64,000 nucleotides of DNA, taken from NCBI GenBank assembly GCA_009760855.2, contig WPIO01000010.1:6933501-6997500 (forward strand), read 5' to 3'. Source of the stretch: Cristatella mucedo. Taxonomy: Eukaryota; Bryozoa; Phylactolaemata; Cristatellidae. The translations under genes were made by a program, and so were the position numbers. The notes below the pieces were generated by a model. That model saw nothing but the letters and a program-made list of their open reading frames with translations. It was not told the DNA's origin and did not search any database. This document shows, piece by piece, positions 1 through 10,700 of this stretch (its first letter is position 1; each line of letters begins with the position of its first letter).

Positions 1-219
1 ACACACTGAGTATATCCTATCACGATTGCTGCTATGTGTGGATTCACTCAGCCGCCTCTCTGAAATTGCTAGATCCTTTGCTGATAGTGCAGCCCAGACC
101 AGTGAAGAATGAGATTCGTTAGTTTAATATGAACACATTCTCCTAAATACACCCATTTGTATCTCCCAAGATGAGCACTCAACTACCTGCTTGCAAACCC
201 TTCACCGGCCAATTGAACT

Positions 220-830
220 GAAAAATGTCTGCTAGCTGCTAATCATATAGCAAAGCTTATCCAACCAAAATCAGAAATGAGCAACTTCAGTAATTCACGA
301 GCAGAGTTCAACTTAATTATGAAATTGCTTGCTGATCCGTCAAGTATTGGCCGAGTTATGGAATTGGAAAAGCACACAGGTGTACTGTAAATGAAGCTCT
401 TTAAAAATCCTAGACATGTACATAAGCAAGCTATAAACATGTACCTTGCTGTATCAAGGATCAGTAAGTTGGGATACAAGTCATACATAATAACGCACAC
501 ACTTGATAAAGCGCCCTCAGAGAACTCAATCTCTTTCTATGTGTTTTACTTTTTCTGAATAATATATATATATATAATTATATATAATGATGCAGAGAGA
601 GATAAATTATTTATTTGTAGATATGTTGCTTCCGGTTTACTTCTGGGTTAGACGTGGTTTGCCCAATCACTTTTTAATGCTTTTCTTTTACATGAAAATA
701 CTCCAAACTTCGGATTCCATTTCTATCGTGTTCTTCAGATTCTATTTCTATCGTGTTTGAAAGGTAGCCTAAGCAATTATTCAGTTTTTGGGCCAATCTT
801 TAAAATTTCTGGACATTTACCCATAGGATG
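220..830 (+). repeat. Family D repeat, copy 1, split by a LINE-A tail
   Basis: Matches copies at 34.2, 36.4, 45.2 and 52.4 kb. A frame AEFN..., DPSSIGRVMEL..., LGYKSY is shared with the other copies. The match stops near 488 and resumes near 585 (gatgcagag..., then tagatatgttgcttccggttta). The intervening piece is a LINE-A 3' end in minus orientation. Confidence 0.6.
489..590 (-). mobile_element. LINE-A 3' tail fragment inside family D copy 1
   Basis: cacttgataaagcgccctca and following bases are the reverse complement of the LINE-A 3' terminus. An AT-rich microsatellite ((AT)n near 560-590) lies next to it. Confidence 0.6.
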
Positions 831-1317
831 GTTGCAGCTCAGAATAGAGCTACCACATTTCGAGACATTGCACATTGAGACATTGAGTCATGCAAAGACA
901 CTACCGGGGTTGAGGGTCGATATTGCTAAGAGTGCAGTAAGTAGGAGGCTTGCTTGGAGTACCCTCCTCCACTGGGTTGCTATTCACGAGTGTCTGCCCA
1001 CCAGCCATCATCACGCAGACGGCACTGTAGGTCCACGACCAGACTCACTTGACTAAGGATGACTAGAATTCTGTTTTATGGAATGATGAAAGTAAGTTCT
1101 CGATGTTTGATAACGCAAAGCAGCTCATAAGCATTAGCCAAAGGAAAGATGGGGCAAGCCGGCATTACTGACGTCAACCTACTGTTAAATTCAGTGTAAA
1201 TTGGGGATGGTTTGTAGGGCTGCTTTGCCACTAAAGATATTGGAGCTCTGCTTCAGATTTAACTTATTATAGAACAACACGTGTATGTTCAGATGTTTGC
1301 ATAATGGAATGCAAAGC
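831..1317. other. No recognised feature
   Basis: Mixed sequence between family D copy 1 and a LINE-A fragment. A short open frame (757-1056) has no recognisable homology. Confidence 0.4.
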
Positions 1318-1432
1318 AATAATGATAATAGTAATGCCTTTGATATAGAGCCCTCAGAGAACTCAATCTCTTTCTAGGCACTTTACATCTGCTGCAAAGG
1401 AAGCACGATCGAATGGTTAATGGCAGTATGCT
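1318..1432 (-). mobile_element. LINE-A 3' end fragment
   Basis: Begins with an interrupted ATA/ATT tail, then the LINE-A terminal signature (agagaactcaatctctttct, gctgcaaagg) in minus orientation. Only about 115 bases remain. Confidence 0.65.
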
Positions 1433-1453
1433 CAATCAATCAAACTACTCTAC

Positions 1454-1780
1454 TTGGCGATCTTAATATTTGGTTGTAAGATAGGGACCTTAATCATGCT
1501 GCTAGCCCAGCAAAGCACTTTTTTGGATGAGTCTAGTGTGGTGCTGATACAGTGGCCCAGCCAGTCTTCTGACCTGTACCCCATAGATTATGTATGGGAC
1601 GATATCGACAAATCGCTAAGGCGGGTGTTTGCTCTGTATCAGTTGCCGACATGAACCCCAAAGTTCAGGCTCTTTTGAATGCTGTAGCAGAATAGACATT
1701 GCTAAAGCTTGTCGCCTCTATGCTTGGGCAGGATAACGAAGGCCATATGAATCATGGTGGGGCAATGTCATACTTAATGG
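1454..1780 (+). pseudogene. Tc1/mariner transposase relic (C-terminal part)
   Basis: The frame at 1537-1635 reads VVLIQWPSQSSDLYPIDYVW, matching the WPAQSPDLNPIE-W block next to the third catalytic acid of Tc1/mariner transposases. After a stop and a frame change, 1700-1775 reads KLVASMLGQ then GGAMSY, the usual C-terminal LV-SMP and GG-T-Y motif. The catalytic core upstream is missing and no terminal inverted repeats were seen. Confidence 0.7.
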
Positions 1781-1789
1781 GTAGATACC

Positions 1790-2735
1790 GACAGCGCATG
1801 TTCTTGTTTATTGAAATAATTACACTAGCTGTCGGCAACTTTAGCATGACTAGGATTATAGAAAATCCTTTAATTACAGCCACACCTACTGCGATGGCCA
1901 TACTAGAAGGATTCTTTGGAACTGAGTGCATATCGCCGACTGAGTGTACATTACCGCCCGTTCGCCATATTACAATTGGCATTTCCTTGTGAGTGTCTTT
2001 GCCCTCACGTCTCCATCATGCGCAGGCCACTGTGCCGCCCCATGGTTTTAATCCCAATAGGCTAATATTGCAATGCTGTGAGGAGGGCACAAATTTGTCT
2101 CTAGGTACATGCCCTTAACTCCCTTGCTTTCCCAATCGTCGCTTAGCCAAGGTGCCCAGTGCTGGTCAGAGTGCTTTCTCGACGTCTCTTACCAGGAAGT
2201 CTTGCAGGTTGACCCGTGTTGACCTGAGGGCATTGCAACTCGCCTGTTCCCATTTTCACCTTTCTGTGAGTTCATCTATAGAATGGCTACTGCAGCTCTC
2301 ACTCACTCAGTCAGACCTTAGCCCTTAGAATGTTAGTGGCATCACTGTGTCTGCAGGCCTGCTTTTGCTGATGCGGATTGTGTTCGGTGCTATGCAGAAT
2401 AGCCGTCTACATTAGCACTGACATCGAGTAACAGCATTTTGGTAGTCGTCTAGCAGCGATACTCATGGCAAGGGTATTTAGCATGCTGTCAATATTGCTG
2501 TCATGAATCACTCATGCGATTTTTTGGAAAAAATTCTCCGACACCTTGGACAGAAACAGGGGGGGACATTATGATATGAATAATATTGATTATCCTTATA
2601 GCAGTGTAGTCTAATATGTTGTCCTATTGCTTCGTTAGTTGGAGGTTGGTCCTAATTGGTCGTTCAGGACTGCATACGCTCAGTTGGTCAGAGTCAAGTC
2701 ACACAGCTGATCGGCATCAATGTCGCATAGCTGGT
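1790..2735. other. No recognised gene or repeat
   Basis: Open frames of about 75-100 codons on both strands at 1700-1990 follow the Tc1/mariner relic but show no known motif. Nothing else is identifiable. Confidence 0.4.
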
Positions 2736-2737
2736 CG

Positions 2738-2943
2738 ATATCATACTGTGCATGCTGCCACTAACCACATATGCATGCTGACCCTGTGCATGTCACCCCT
2801 AACCATATTATTCATTTTGTTTGTTTTTCAAGCATGATTTTACTTACTATTCAATTGCATTTCACTTTGCAGCAAATGTAAAGCGCCTAGAAAGAGATTA
2901 AGTTCTCTGAGGGCGCTTTATCAAGTGCATTATTATTATTATA
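2738..2943 (+). mobile_element. LINE-A 3' end, 5'-truncated
   Basis: Untranslated 3' end from the catgctgccactaaccacat segment through cagcaaatgtaaagcgccta to (ATT)n. The strong match to the copy at 51.9-52.1 kb indicates a fairly recent insertion. Confidence 0.8.
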
Positions 2944-3538
2944 TCAATGTCGCTCAGCTGATCAGTATCAATGTTGCCAGCTGCTGCTACTGAACCTGGA
3001 TGATCTCTTGCAGCAGAGCACCCATGGCATTTTAATGCATAGAAAAAGATTATCCTGTGGAGATTTCTGGGTTGGCGTTTTGTTCCTTCCTACTAATTGA
3101 TTGAAGCTCTGTGGGATTGAACCCAGTGACTGACTTTGCTAATCTATCACATCCACTTCATAGTCGGCAAAGATATTTTGACCGATTCCATCGTATGTCG
3201 TGTGTCATCATCTTGGCACTTAAGAAGTTTCTGTACAATGAGTGTCGGGCATACAGATTTCAAACGTTGTGCCCACGTGGAGCAACAATGATCTATCCAG
3301 AGTACTGGGAGTACAATGCAGCTTTCCCATACCGTCGCCTGAAAAGAACCCCCAAACCACGGCTCTGCCACTTCTGTATTACACTATATATTACAAGCAG
3401 TTGCTATGGTATTCCTCACCTTTCCTTCGACTTACATGAAGCCAGCAGTTGTTCGTAAAGATTCGAAATTTACTAGCATTAGTCCCGAGCATCAGTCTTC
3501 ATGAATCCAGTATGCTTAGGATTTGGACCATTTCGGTC
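2944..3538. other. No recognised feature
   Basis: A 115-codon open frame at 3111-3458 (+) overlaps one on the minus strand. Neither has a recognisable motif or coding-like codon bias. Confidence 0.35.
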
Positions 3539-3539
3539 T

Positions 3540-4262
3540 TGTATCTCTCCGTCTGTAACTCCACAAAGTCATAAAGACCATGTGGGTGTTACGAAGGAGA
3601 GTTTTGTATAGTGCACTCACAGCCTAAGTGGCTTTCGGTACGCATTCGGTAGCCAGCAGACTTCGTCTCACGCGACAAAGAAAAAGTGGGAAGCATAGCA
3701 GAGTCAGGAGAGCAGTTGAGGTAGTGAGTAGCATAGAGGTAGCAGCTCAGGACCGCTGAAAAGGACGTGCCATAGTCGGCAGTAGGAGAGTAGTTGTCGT
3801 TGCGTAAGAATTGTTGAAGCAAGTTCACAGTCTAGAACCTGCAGAGCTAAAGCTTCTATCACCAACGGTCTTTAAGTGGAGGAATGGGACAGCTAACTTA
3901 TTGTCCACAGAGGACCTGAGGGCGCGAACAGGCTGAAACTGATGCAGCAGTTCAGCTAGGTACAAAGGTGCCAAGTCGTGGCGGGCCTTGTGGGTCAGCG
4001 TAAGAACTTTGCTCTGTATCCTTTGCTCAACCGGCAACCATCCTAGCTCTTTCAGCAAAGGAGACACGTGCTCAAACCGCTGGGACTTGAAGACTAGCCT
4101 CGCAGCCATATTCAGAGTCGGCTGCAGTGGCCTAATAGCTTTCTTTGGCAGCCCAGCCAAAAGGGAATTACAATAATCAAGCTGAGACAGAACTAAAGAG
4201 CTAGTTAAATTTTTTACAAGCCACTGTGGGAGACAGCTCCTAATCTTGGATAAGGATCGGAT
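3540..4262 (-). mobile_element. LINE-B copy with RT C-terminal fragment
   Basis: On the minus strand 4160-3825 encodes a reverse transcriptase C-terminal region: LQPTLNMAARLVF, HVSPLLKELGWLPVEQRI, APLYLAELL, SFSSAGSRL. This is the conserved tail of CR1/L2-type LINE ORF2. The 3' end finishes with the LINE-B signature (ggagttacagacggagatac on the element strand). The element is 5'-truncated and frameshifted near 3825. Confidence 0.8.
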
Positions 4263-4273
4263 GTGATGGCTAG

Positions 4274-4383
4274 CTGTAGAAGCAGTCTTCTGAATGAAGC
4301 TTCTCAGAACAGAAGACTGCTTCTTCAGAACAGAAGACTTCTTCTAGTTCTGTAGAAGCAGTCTTCTGAATGAAGGTCTTCTG
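4274..4383. repeat. Short direct and inverted repeat cluster
   Basis: A 26-base unit (ctgtagaagcagtcttctga and six more bases) occurs at 4274-4299 and 4350-4375. Between them is its inverted core: 4279-4292 pairs perfectly over 14 bases with 4310-4323. Confidence 0.7.
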
Positions 4384-6825
4384 GCTTTATGCCGATTATT
4401 CAGCCAGGTTGCGTGAATGGCCATTCATTGAAACATAGCCCCTCGCAGGCCAACGGCACCTGATGCCCCTTAACTTTGGTCCCACTAGGCTTCTAGTGAT
4501 TTGATTGAGTTGACTTGGCTGATGTGATCTTCAGGTCTCATAGTGCAGCCATCTTCTGCAGACCGTTCTCCCAGATTAATGTAGGATATGTGCCCTTCAC
4601 TCGTAGCAAGTAGTCCCACCATCTCCTGATTACTAAGGCCCTGTTTTTCAAGGACCAGCAGAACCTCTGAAGTGAAATATCTCTGCTGCTTAGGCTTTAA
4701 CATACAAAGACCTGTTCCCATCTGGATGCTGGAAAAGGAACCGGAAAAGGTAGGAAAAGGCCATCACCCAATTCTCATAGACAAATTAGCATATTGTTAA
4801 GCTTCTTATGTGCACATATCCTTACAACCCGGTAGGATTTTTTCAAATTGCAGAGTTGTGCTATGAAGTTGGTCGATTTGTGTACGTTTCTCTTAGGTCC
4901 ATCGGTTGCAGCCTCTAGTTGCCACAAGTTGAGAGCCATCGTGTACATTTCCAAGTGCCTTATAGCTGAGCTGCTAGGCCTCATTGGCCTCCCGATAATG
5001 GAAATTCTGCCTCTCTCAGGGCTGCATAATACTCATGGCCATGAGTGTATGTGTGTGTATGCCTGGCTGTATTGCAACTCCTCAGCCCACTGTGCTTGGT
5101 TTCGGTAGCATTCAGCAGCCTTGGGTAAAAGAAAATAAGCCTATGCATCACCTGGCATCTTTTGTGTGTTAAAATCCTTGTCATGGTCCCTGATGGAGCA
5201 GGGTTGGTAACGATAAATTCATTGCCTGTTGAATAGCCAGTTTGTGCAGCCGGGCTCCAATTACCGTGACCAGTAGCAGTTCTCGGAGCATGGGGTGGGG
5301 GTGCAGCAACTGATGAGCTTTCAATGGTTCTTTGTTGCTATGATATTGCATTGTCTGTTATCAGCCAAATTGCAGTCCTGAAGGCAGGCTGTGTCTGCTG
5401 GCTGTGTATAACATAACCTCGATAGCATGCTTGCAGATTCTGCTACACTTGATAGTTTGATAATATCCACCACTTCAGTGTAGATAATAAGTAGTATGTC
5501 ACGAGTTTCTTTTGCGTACATCATGTTAACGACAGTATTGTAGCTTCGGTGATCGACTGATATCCTTTCTGTCATTGTTAATACCTTCGGTCTTTGGTTC
5601 TAGACGTGCTTGTAAGCATGCTTTATATATCCTTTTGGCTGCCTCCACTTGGCCCCAAATTTGTATCGGTCTCCTCAAGATTGATACAAAACTGAACTGC
5701 GGCCGAGCTGGGTCAGTGGTGTTGGTCAGTGTAGCTTCTCAGTCGAGAGGGTCAGTGTGGCTTGCTGTTAGACTTTGATAGACACACACGTATGTAATGT
5801 ATGCTCCTCCTATCTGCTGAAGTGGCAGATCCTGCAGGCTGACCACGAGTGGGAGGGTAGCTCAGGTTTGTAGGTATATTAGTATATCAATACAGATGTG
5901 CACTTCTCCATTACCTGTGGGCACTGCTAATCTTGCCACGGGAAAGTATGTACTTGCTCGAGAGTCGATTACAGCTGCACACCATTTAAAAATGCATTAT
6001 ATGTCGAAACAAATGCAGCCACACGTCTTGGCTTCTGTTACGGTTGCAGTTAGGTAGCAGTTGCGGCTCGGCAGCAGCATTGCTCCAGCCTTTGGGGCTG
6101 CAGTCTTATGTCACCGGTGCTCATAAGGAAATTGACCCTCGTGGTATCTGAAGATGAGGACATCATCTTGATGGCTCATTCCTGATGGTGACTCTAGCGA
6201 TGCATGTGGCCAGTGTGCGTACTACTAATCTGGTACCTTATTTCCTTATTTACTAAGAAGTATCTAAGTACCTAACAGCTACTGTACTGGTTAGTGTGAT
6301 GTGTGGGCCCATTTGCCAATGCTAGAAAATGTCGGTCATTATTGTCTGTTGTGAGTAATATTGACACCACCTAGGAGCATAGCACCACACTTCGGCAGTT
6401 TGCCCTGGGATGCACTGCTGCACGGTCGTTGGTGTCAGGTGCTTGCTGATGGTGTGCTCGCTTGGCTGCATTCTGAGCATGTGTTGTGGATGCTGCCCTC
6501 GTGGTGAAGGGTGAGTGTGCCAAGTGGCAATCCTACTTGGCCTCGAAGCCCTGACTGGTAAAGCTCAATGTGGGGGGACGTGAGCAATCGGGGCCTTTTA
6601 GGATTGCATGTTAGGGTGGGGCTTCAGCTGGCCTCAGCTGCTGGGCTGTTGCTTACGGTAGATGCCGGCCCTCCTGTAAACTGCTTCTGTTAACTGTGCC
6701 GAGCTGTGGAGGTCTGGCCAATGGTAGGAGGCGGAAAGGGCATGCCAAGCCGCCTGGCACGCCCATGGATCAGTCTGGGGGAGTGGCAGAACTGCTGCAC
6801 CATTTTTAGCTTCCTTGTGCGCTAG
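4384..6825. other. Intergenic, no recognised feature
   Basis: 2.4 kb with only short shadow-like open frames. A minus-strand 78-codon frame at 4485-4721 is mildly helix-turn-helix-like but unsupported. Confidence 0.4.
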
Positions 6826-7210
6826 GTCCTTTATCGACTGAAAATTAGCTATTTCATTCCTCTACTTAAAAACCGTTGGCAAAATCAGCTTTTGCATCAG
6901 CTCTGCAGGTCCCAGACTGTGGAACGCACTTCCACAACTCTTACGCAACGACAACTACTCTCCTGCTGCCCACTATGGCGCGTCCTCTCCAGCCGTCCTA
7001 AACTGCTACTTCCATGCTACCTACTACCTCAACTGTTCTCTCTTGACTCAGATTTGCTTCTCACTTTCTCTTTGTTGCATGAGATAAAGTTAGCTACCGA
7101 ACGCGTACCAATAGCCACTTAGGCCATGAGTGAGTTATACAAAACTCTCCTGGGTAACGCCCACATAGTCTTTAAGGCCTTGTGGAGTTACAGACGGAGA
7201 TATATTGCAT
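6826..7210 (+). mobile_element. LINE-B 3' end copy
   Basis: Contains the conserved SRL/WNALPQ-like C-terminal coding remnant (ctgcaggtcccagactgtgg) and the LINE-B terminus ggagttacagacggagatat. Homologous to 37.3 and 45.8 kb. Confidence 0.75.
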
Positions 7211-7261
7211 GACATTACTCCAAATTGGATCTAGTCAGCAACATTTCTGTCATGGTCATGA

Positions 7262-8105
7262 TAATAATAATAATACTAATAATAGGAGTTTTATATAGCA
7301 TCTTTAAGATAGCTAAATCGATTTCTAGGCACTTAACCTATTCTGGAAAGGAAGCATGCCAATGGGCTTAGTGAGAAGTACAAGCACGTATGAGCACTCA
7401 CACGAAAGAAAGATTCACATAAACTGAGCAAATGCAAACGATGCGAGGAACATATGAGTTTTAGCTTCTTTTCGAATGTCGTCAAGTCAAGGGCGTGTCA
7501 TCACATCAGTCAGGATGAGTTTCAGGCTTTTGAAGCATACGAACTGAAAGCATCTTTTCCGAAGGATTTGAGGTTGGCTTAAACGACTTGCATCAGAAGA
7601 TTGGGAGGCTCGATGCAAGATTTGAGTAGGACGTGTATTTCGGATAGGTAGACAAGAGCAAAAGCATGAAGGAATATAAAACCTTGACTATCTTGTTGAA
7701 AGTTGGCCGACTTGACTTTGGAGCTGAGGTAGTCGTCTGGTAGAGGTAAATTTGGAACACGTCACCCACATTTCGTGCAGATGCTATAGGAGAAATGCTG
7801 TTCGAGCCCATGTTGAGTGTTATGCTGTCCAATTTCGAGTAGCCCTATGTGTGTCCATAACTATGAAGTTGGCATTATAGTAATCGTTTTGTAAATATTT
7901 GCTGCCAGCCAAGCGCAAACGTCAGTAACATATGCTGCAGAGGTGTTAAGAGAATTTGAAGGAAGAAATGGAGCGATCAAAGCGCATATGTAGCTGTGTA
8001 TCGTGTGTATTTGCATGAAAGCCGAGATTGTGCTTGGCGATAATGTTGGCAAGAGGGAGAGTATAAATTATTAGAAGAAGTGGACTAAGCTCAGATCCTT
8101 GGTAA
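7262..8105 (-). mobile_element. LINE-A copy, degenerate
   Basis: Starts with an (ATA)n tail on the plus strand and continues in minus orientation through the 3' UTR and C-terminal RT coding (GSNSISPIASARNVGDVF, cf. the ARNLGV motif). It appears internally deleted near 7685. The 5' part near 7860-8052 is more divergent. Confidence 0.65.
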
Positions 8106-9265
8106 ACTCCATACTTTAGAGGCTTCTTGGATGACTGTCGCCCATTGATCTGAAATCTCCCTTTGAGATAGATCTATAGAGATATTTGAGATAAGATCTA
8201 GACCGTTGCAGTGCACTATCTGTGTTGCCCAGCCTAGCTCTTGCTTTATCTGGGTTTCCCGGCAGAGTCAATTCACGAACCTGGACAGAAGCAGCTGCAT
8301 CCAGAAATGCATTTGAAAGGCACTAGGAAAACTGCAGTAGGCACAACTAATAATACGAATAGTCACTAAGAGCCGGCAAACCTGCAGTGGCTGCCGGCTT
8401 GAGGGCAGGCCGTTAGGCCAGAGGGCAGAAGCCAAAAGCATTTAAATGGCCATGATCGCAAAACAAACAGATATGCTTGCATTGCGTAACATGTCACTGC
8501 AGTATTCATTTGCAGTAGGGGAGTGCACATCAAGAAGCTGTGTAGCCTATTGTTACCCTAGCAAGTGGAGGTTACTTTCGAACGAAAGCAATTTGGATCA
8601 AAGCAGGTCAAGCAGCTGGCTTCGGAGCGCTATAGAGATGCCTGCATTGTGTAACCATCACCTACTGTCGCTGTCGTTAGAGAACAAATGTGTCATTCAT
8701 GATTTGGCTATCTGCATCTACTTTCAACAGTGTTAGGGCTGCTGCAGAACGAAATCAGAGCAAGCAGACGTGTGCTCGAATCAATCGAACACAAGGCAGT
8801 GGTTTAGGGTAGGAGTGATGGTGTGATCCTAATGGGAGCCATTATGTTTGCTTCTCGGTTCAGTCCTCCAGTCATAAATTACTGCCATGCTTTAAGAGGG
8901 TAACGCAGCATTGGCCACTCCCTGGCGAAGAAAAAACAGGGACATAACATAACGAATGCCACTCTTTTAGCATGCTATAGTAGCCGTGGCTGGCTTTGCA
9001 CTGGTTTGCTAAATAAAAGACATGCCGATATGGACTTGATGAACAGCATGTTCACTTTGGCTTATGTGTTGTAGTTTTTGTTTTGCTTTTGAATTATTTT
9101 CTTTTTGTTTTATTCTTGGCTCTCCTGCTTTTCACTTTGCTTTGAAAATGGCAGTTATGTTTTTTGTTGGCCTGCCTTCTCTCAATCTCTAAAATCCAAT
9201 GCCCTGTCATTGGCAGTCTCCTGGCTCCGGTATGTTCATGCTTGCCAACTGCATACTTTGTCCAG
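8106..9265. other. No recognised feature
   Basis: A 96-codon open frame at 8446-8736 (+) has no recognisable motif. No repeats could be matched within the window. Confidence 0.4.
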
Positions 9266-9269
9266 AATG

Positions 9270-9380
9270 ATATCATCGCGCTTCCCTTGGCAGCAAATGT
9301 GAAGCGCCTAGAAAGAGATTGAGTTCTCTGGGGGTGCTTTATCAAGTGCATTATTATTATTATTATTATTATTATTATCA
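9270..9380 (+). mobile_element. LINE-A 3' tail
   Basis: gcaaatgtgaagcgcctaga and following signature, then (TTA)n at 9348-9378. Confidence 0.75.
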
Positions 9381-9784
9381 TCGAATCTTGCTCCTTTGCA
9401 CCGTTAACTAGCCACTACCAGCTACCATTGCCATGCCTTGCAGTAAGTTGTTTGGCATGATTAGTGGTGCATCACGTGCTCTTTGCTATGCTTGGTATGC
9501 ACAATTGCACAGGATATAGCTCAGGATGGGCCATGACAGGACTTGACCATCAGAGTGCTGAAGAAGTGTGCCCGGCAGCAAGCGGTCGAGCTGATCCCCT
9601 CTCTGCATGGCGAGGCAGGGCTGGGAGGGGGCCGGGTCCGCCGAACCCTGGCTTTTTAGTATGCACGGTGAAGCAATGTATGTGGGCACGCATATAGCTT
9701 ACTTGAGCGGATCGGGGTCGTAGCTGTTGCTTCACCGCTACTGCATAGTGTCAGCTGCAGGCTGTACCGGGCTGGCAGCTTTCA
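9381..9784. other. No recognised feature
   Basis: Mixed sequence between two LINE-A copies. Overlapping short open frames at 9464-9735 look like shadows of a GC-rich stretch. Confidence 0.4.
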
Positions 9785-9785
9785 C

Positions 9786-10700
9786 GTTATAATAATTATA
9801 ATAATGTACTCGATAAAGCGCCCTCGGAGAACTTAATCTCTTTCTAGGCGCTTTACATTTGCTGCAAAGGGAAATGCAATTGAATGGTAAGTAAAATCAT
9901 GCTTGAAAAACAAACAAAATGAATAACATGGTTACTGGTGACATGCACAGGGTCAGCATGCAAATGTGGTTAGTGGCAGCATGCACAGTGTCAGCACGCA
10001 TAAGCACGTGAAGGACGAATCACAGGGACCCACTAAATGCTGTCCTAAATAGGTGTGTTTTTAAGTTATTTTTAAATGTGGTCAAGTCAGGGGATGTTCT
10101 GACGCAGGTCGGGAGGGAGTTCCAGGCTTTGGGAGCATACGAACTAACTGCACGGTCTCCAAAGGATTTGAGGTTTGTACGAGATATTTCTAGACTGTTG
10201 GATTCCGAAAAGTGGGTGGTACGATGGGGCCTGATGGGGGAGTATGTCGGAGAGATAGGCTGGAGCCATAGAATGAAGGGACCTAAAAGTGAGCGACAAA
10301 ACCTTGAAGTCAATCTGTTGCTTGACTGGTAGCCAGTGCAGGTCGGCGAGAAGTGGAGTAATGTGGCAACTGCTGCACTCACGACAGACAAGCCTAGCTG
10401 CAGAGTTTTGCACCAGCTGCAATCGCCTGATCGCACATGCTGGTAGGCCAGTAAGCAGTGAGTTGCAGAAGTCGAGACGAGATGTCACGAATGCATGGAC
10501 CAACTTAGACGTGGTATCCTTATCTAAACAAGCCCGAATTTTAGCAATGTTATGAAGTTGAAAATAGGCAGATTTGACCGTGGAGCTGATATGGTCGTCT
10601 AACGAGAGGTCGCTTTGGAATGTGACACCTAGATTTCGAGCTGATTCGACAGGAGATATGCTGGCAGAGCCAATTTTGAGAGTTGAAGCCAGCGTTAATC
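9786..10700 (-). mobile_element. LINE-A copy (about 0.9 kb, RT C-terminus and 3' UTR)
   Basis: One of the longest copies. On the minus strand it encodes [64 protein letters not shown] and [20 protein letters not shown]. This is the C-terminal RT and thumb-like region of a CR1/L2-superfamily LINE. It is in two overlapping frames (10503-10144 and 10436-10020), so at least one frameshift is present. Confidence 0.85.

Noticed and set aside
4485-4721. Minus-strand 78-codon frame with a weak helix-turn-helix look
   Set aside because: No family match, no supporting splice sites or second copy.
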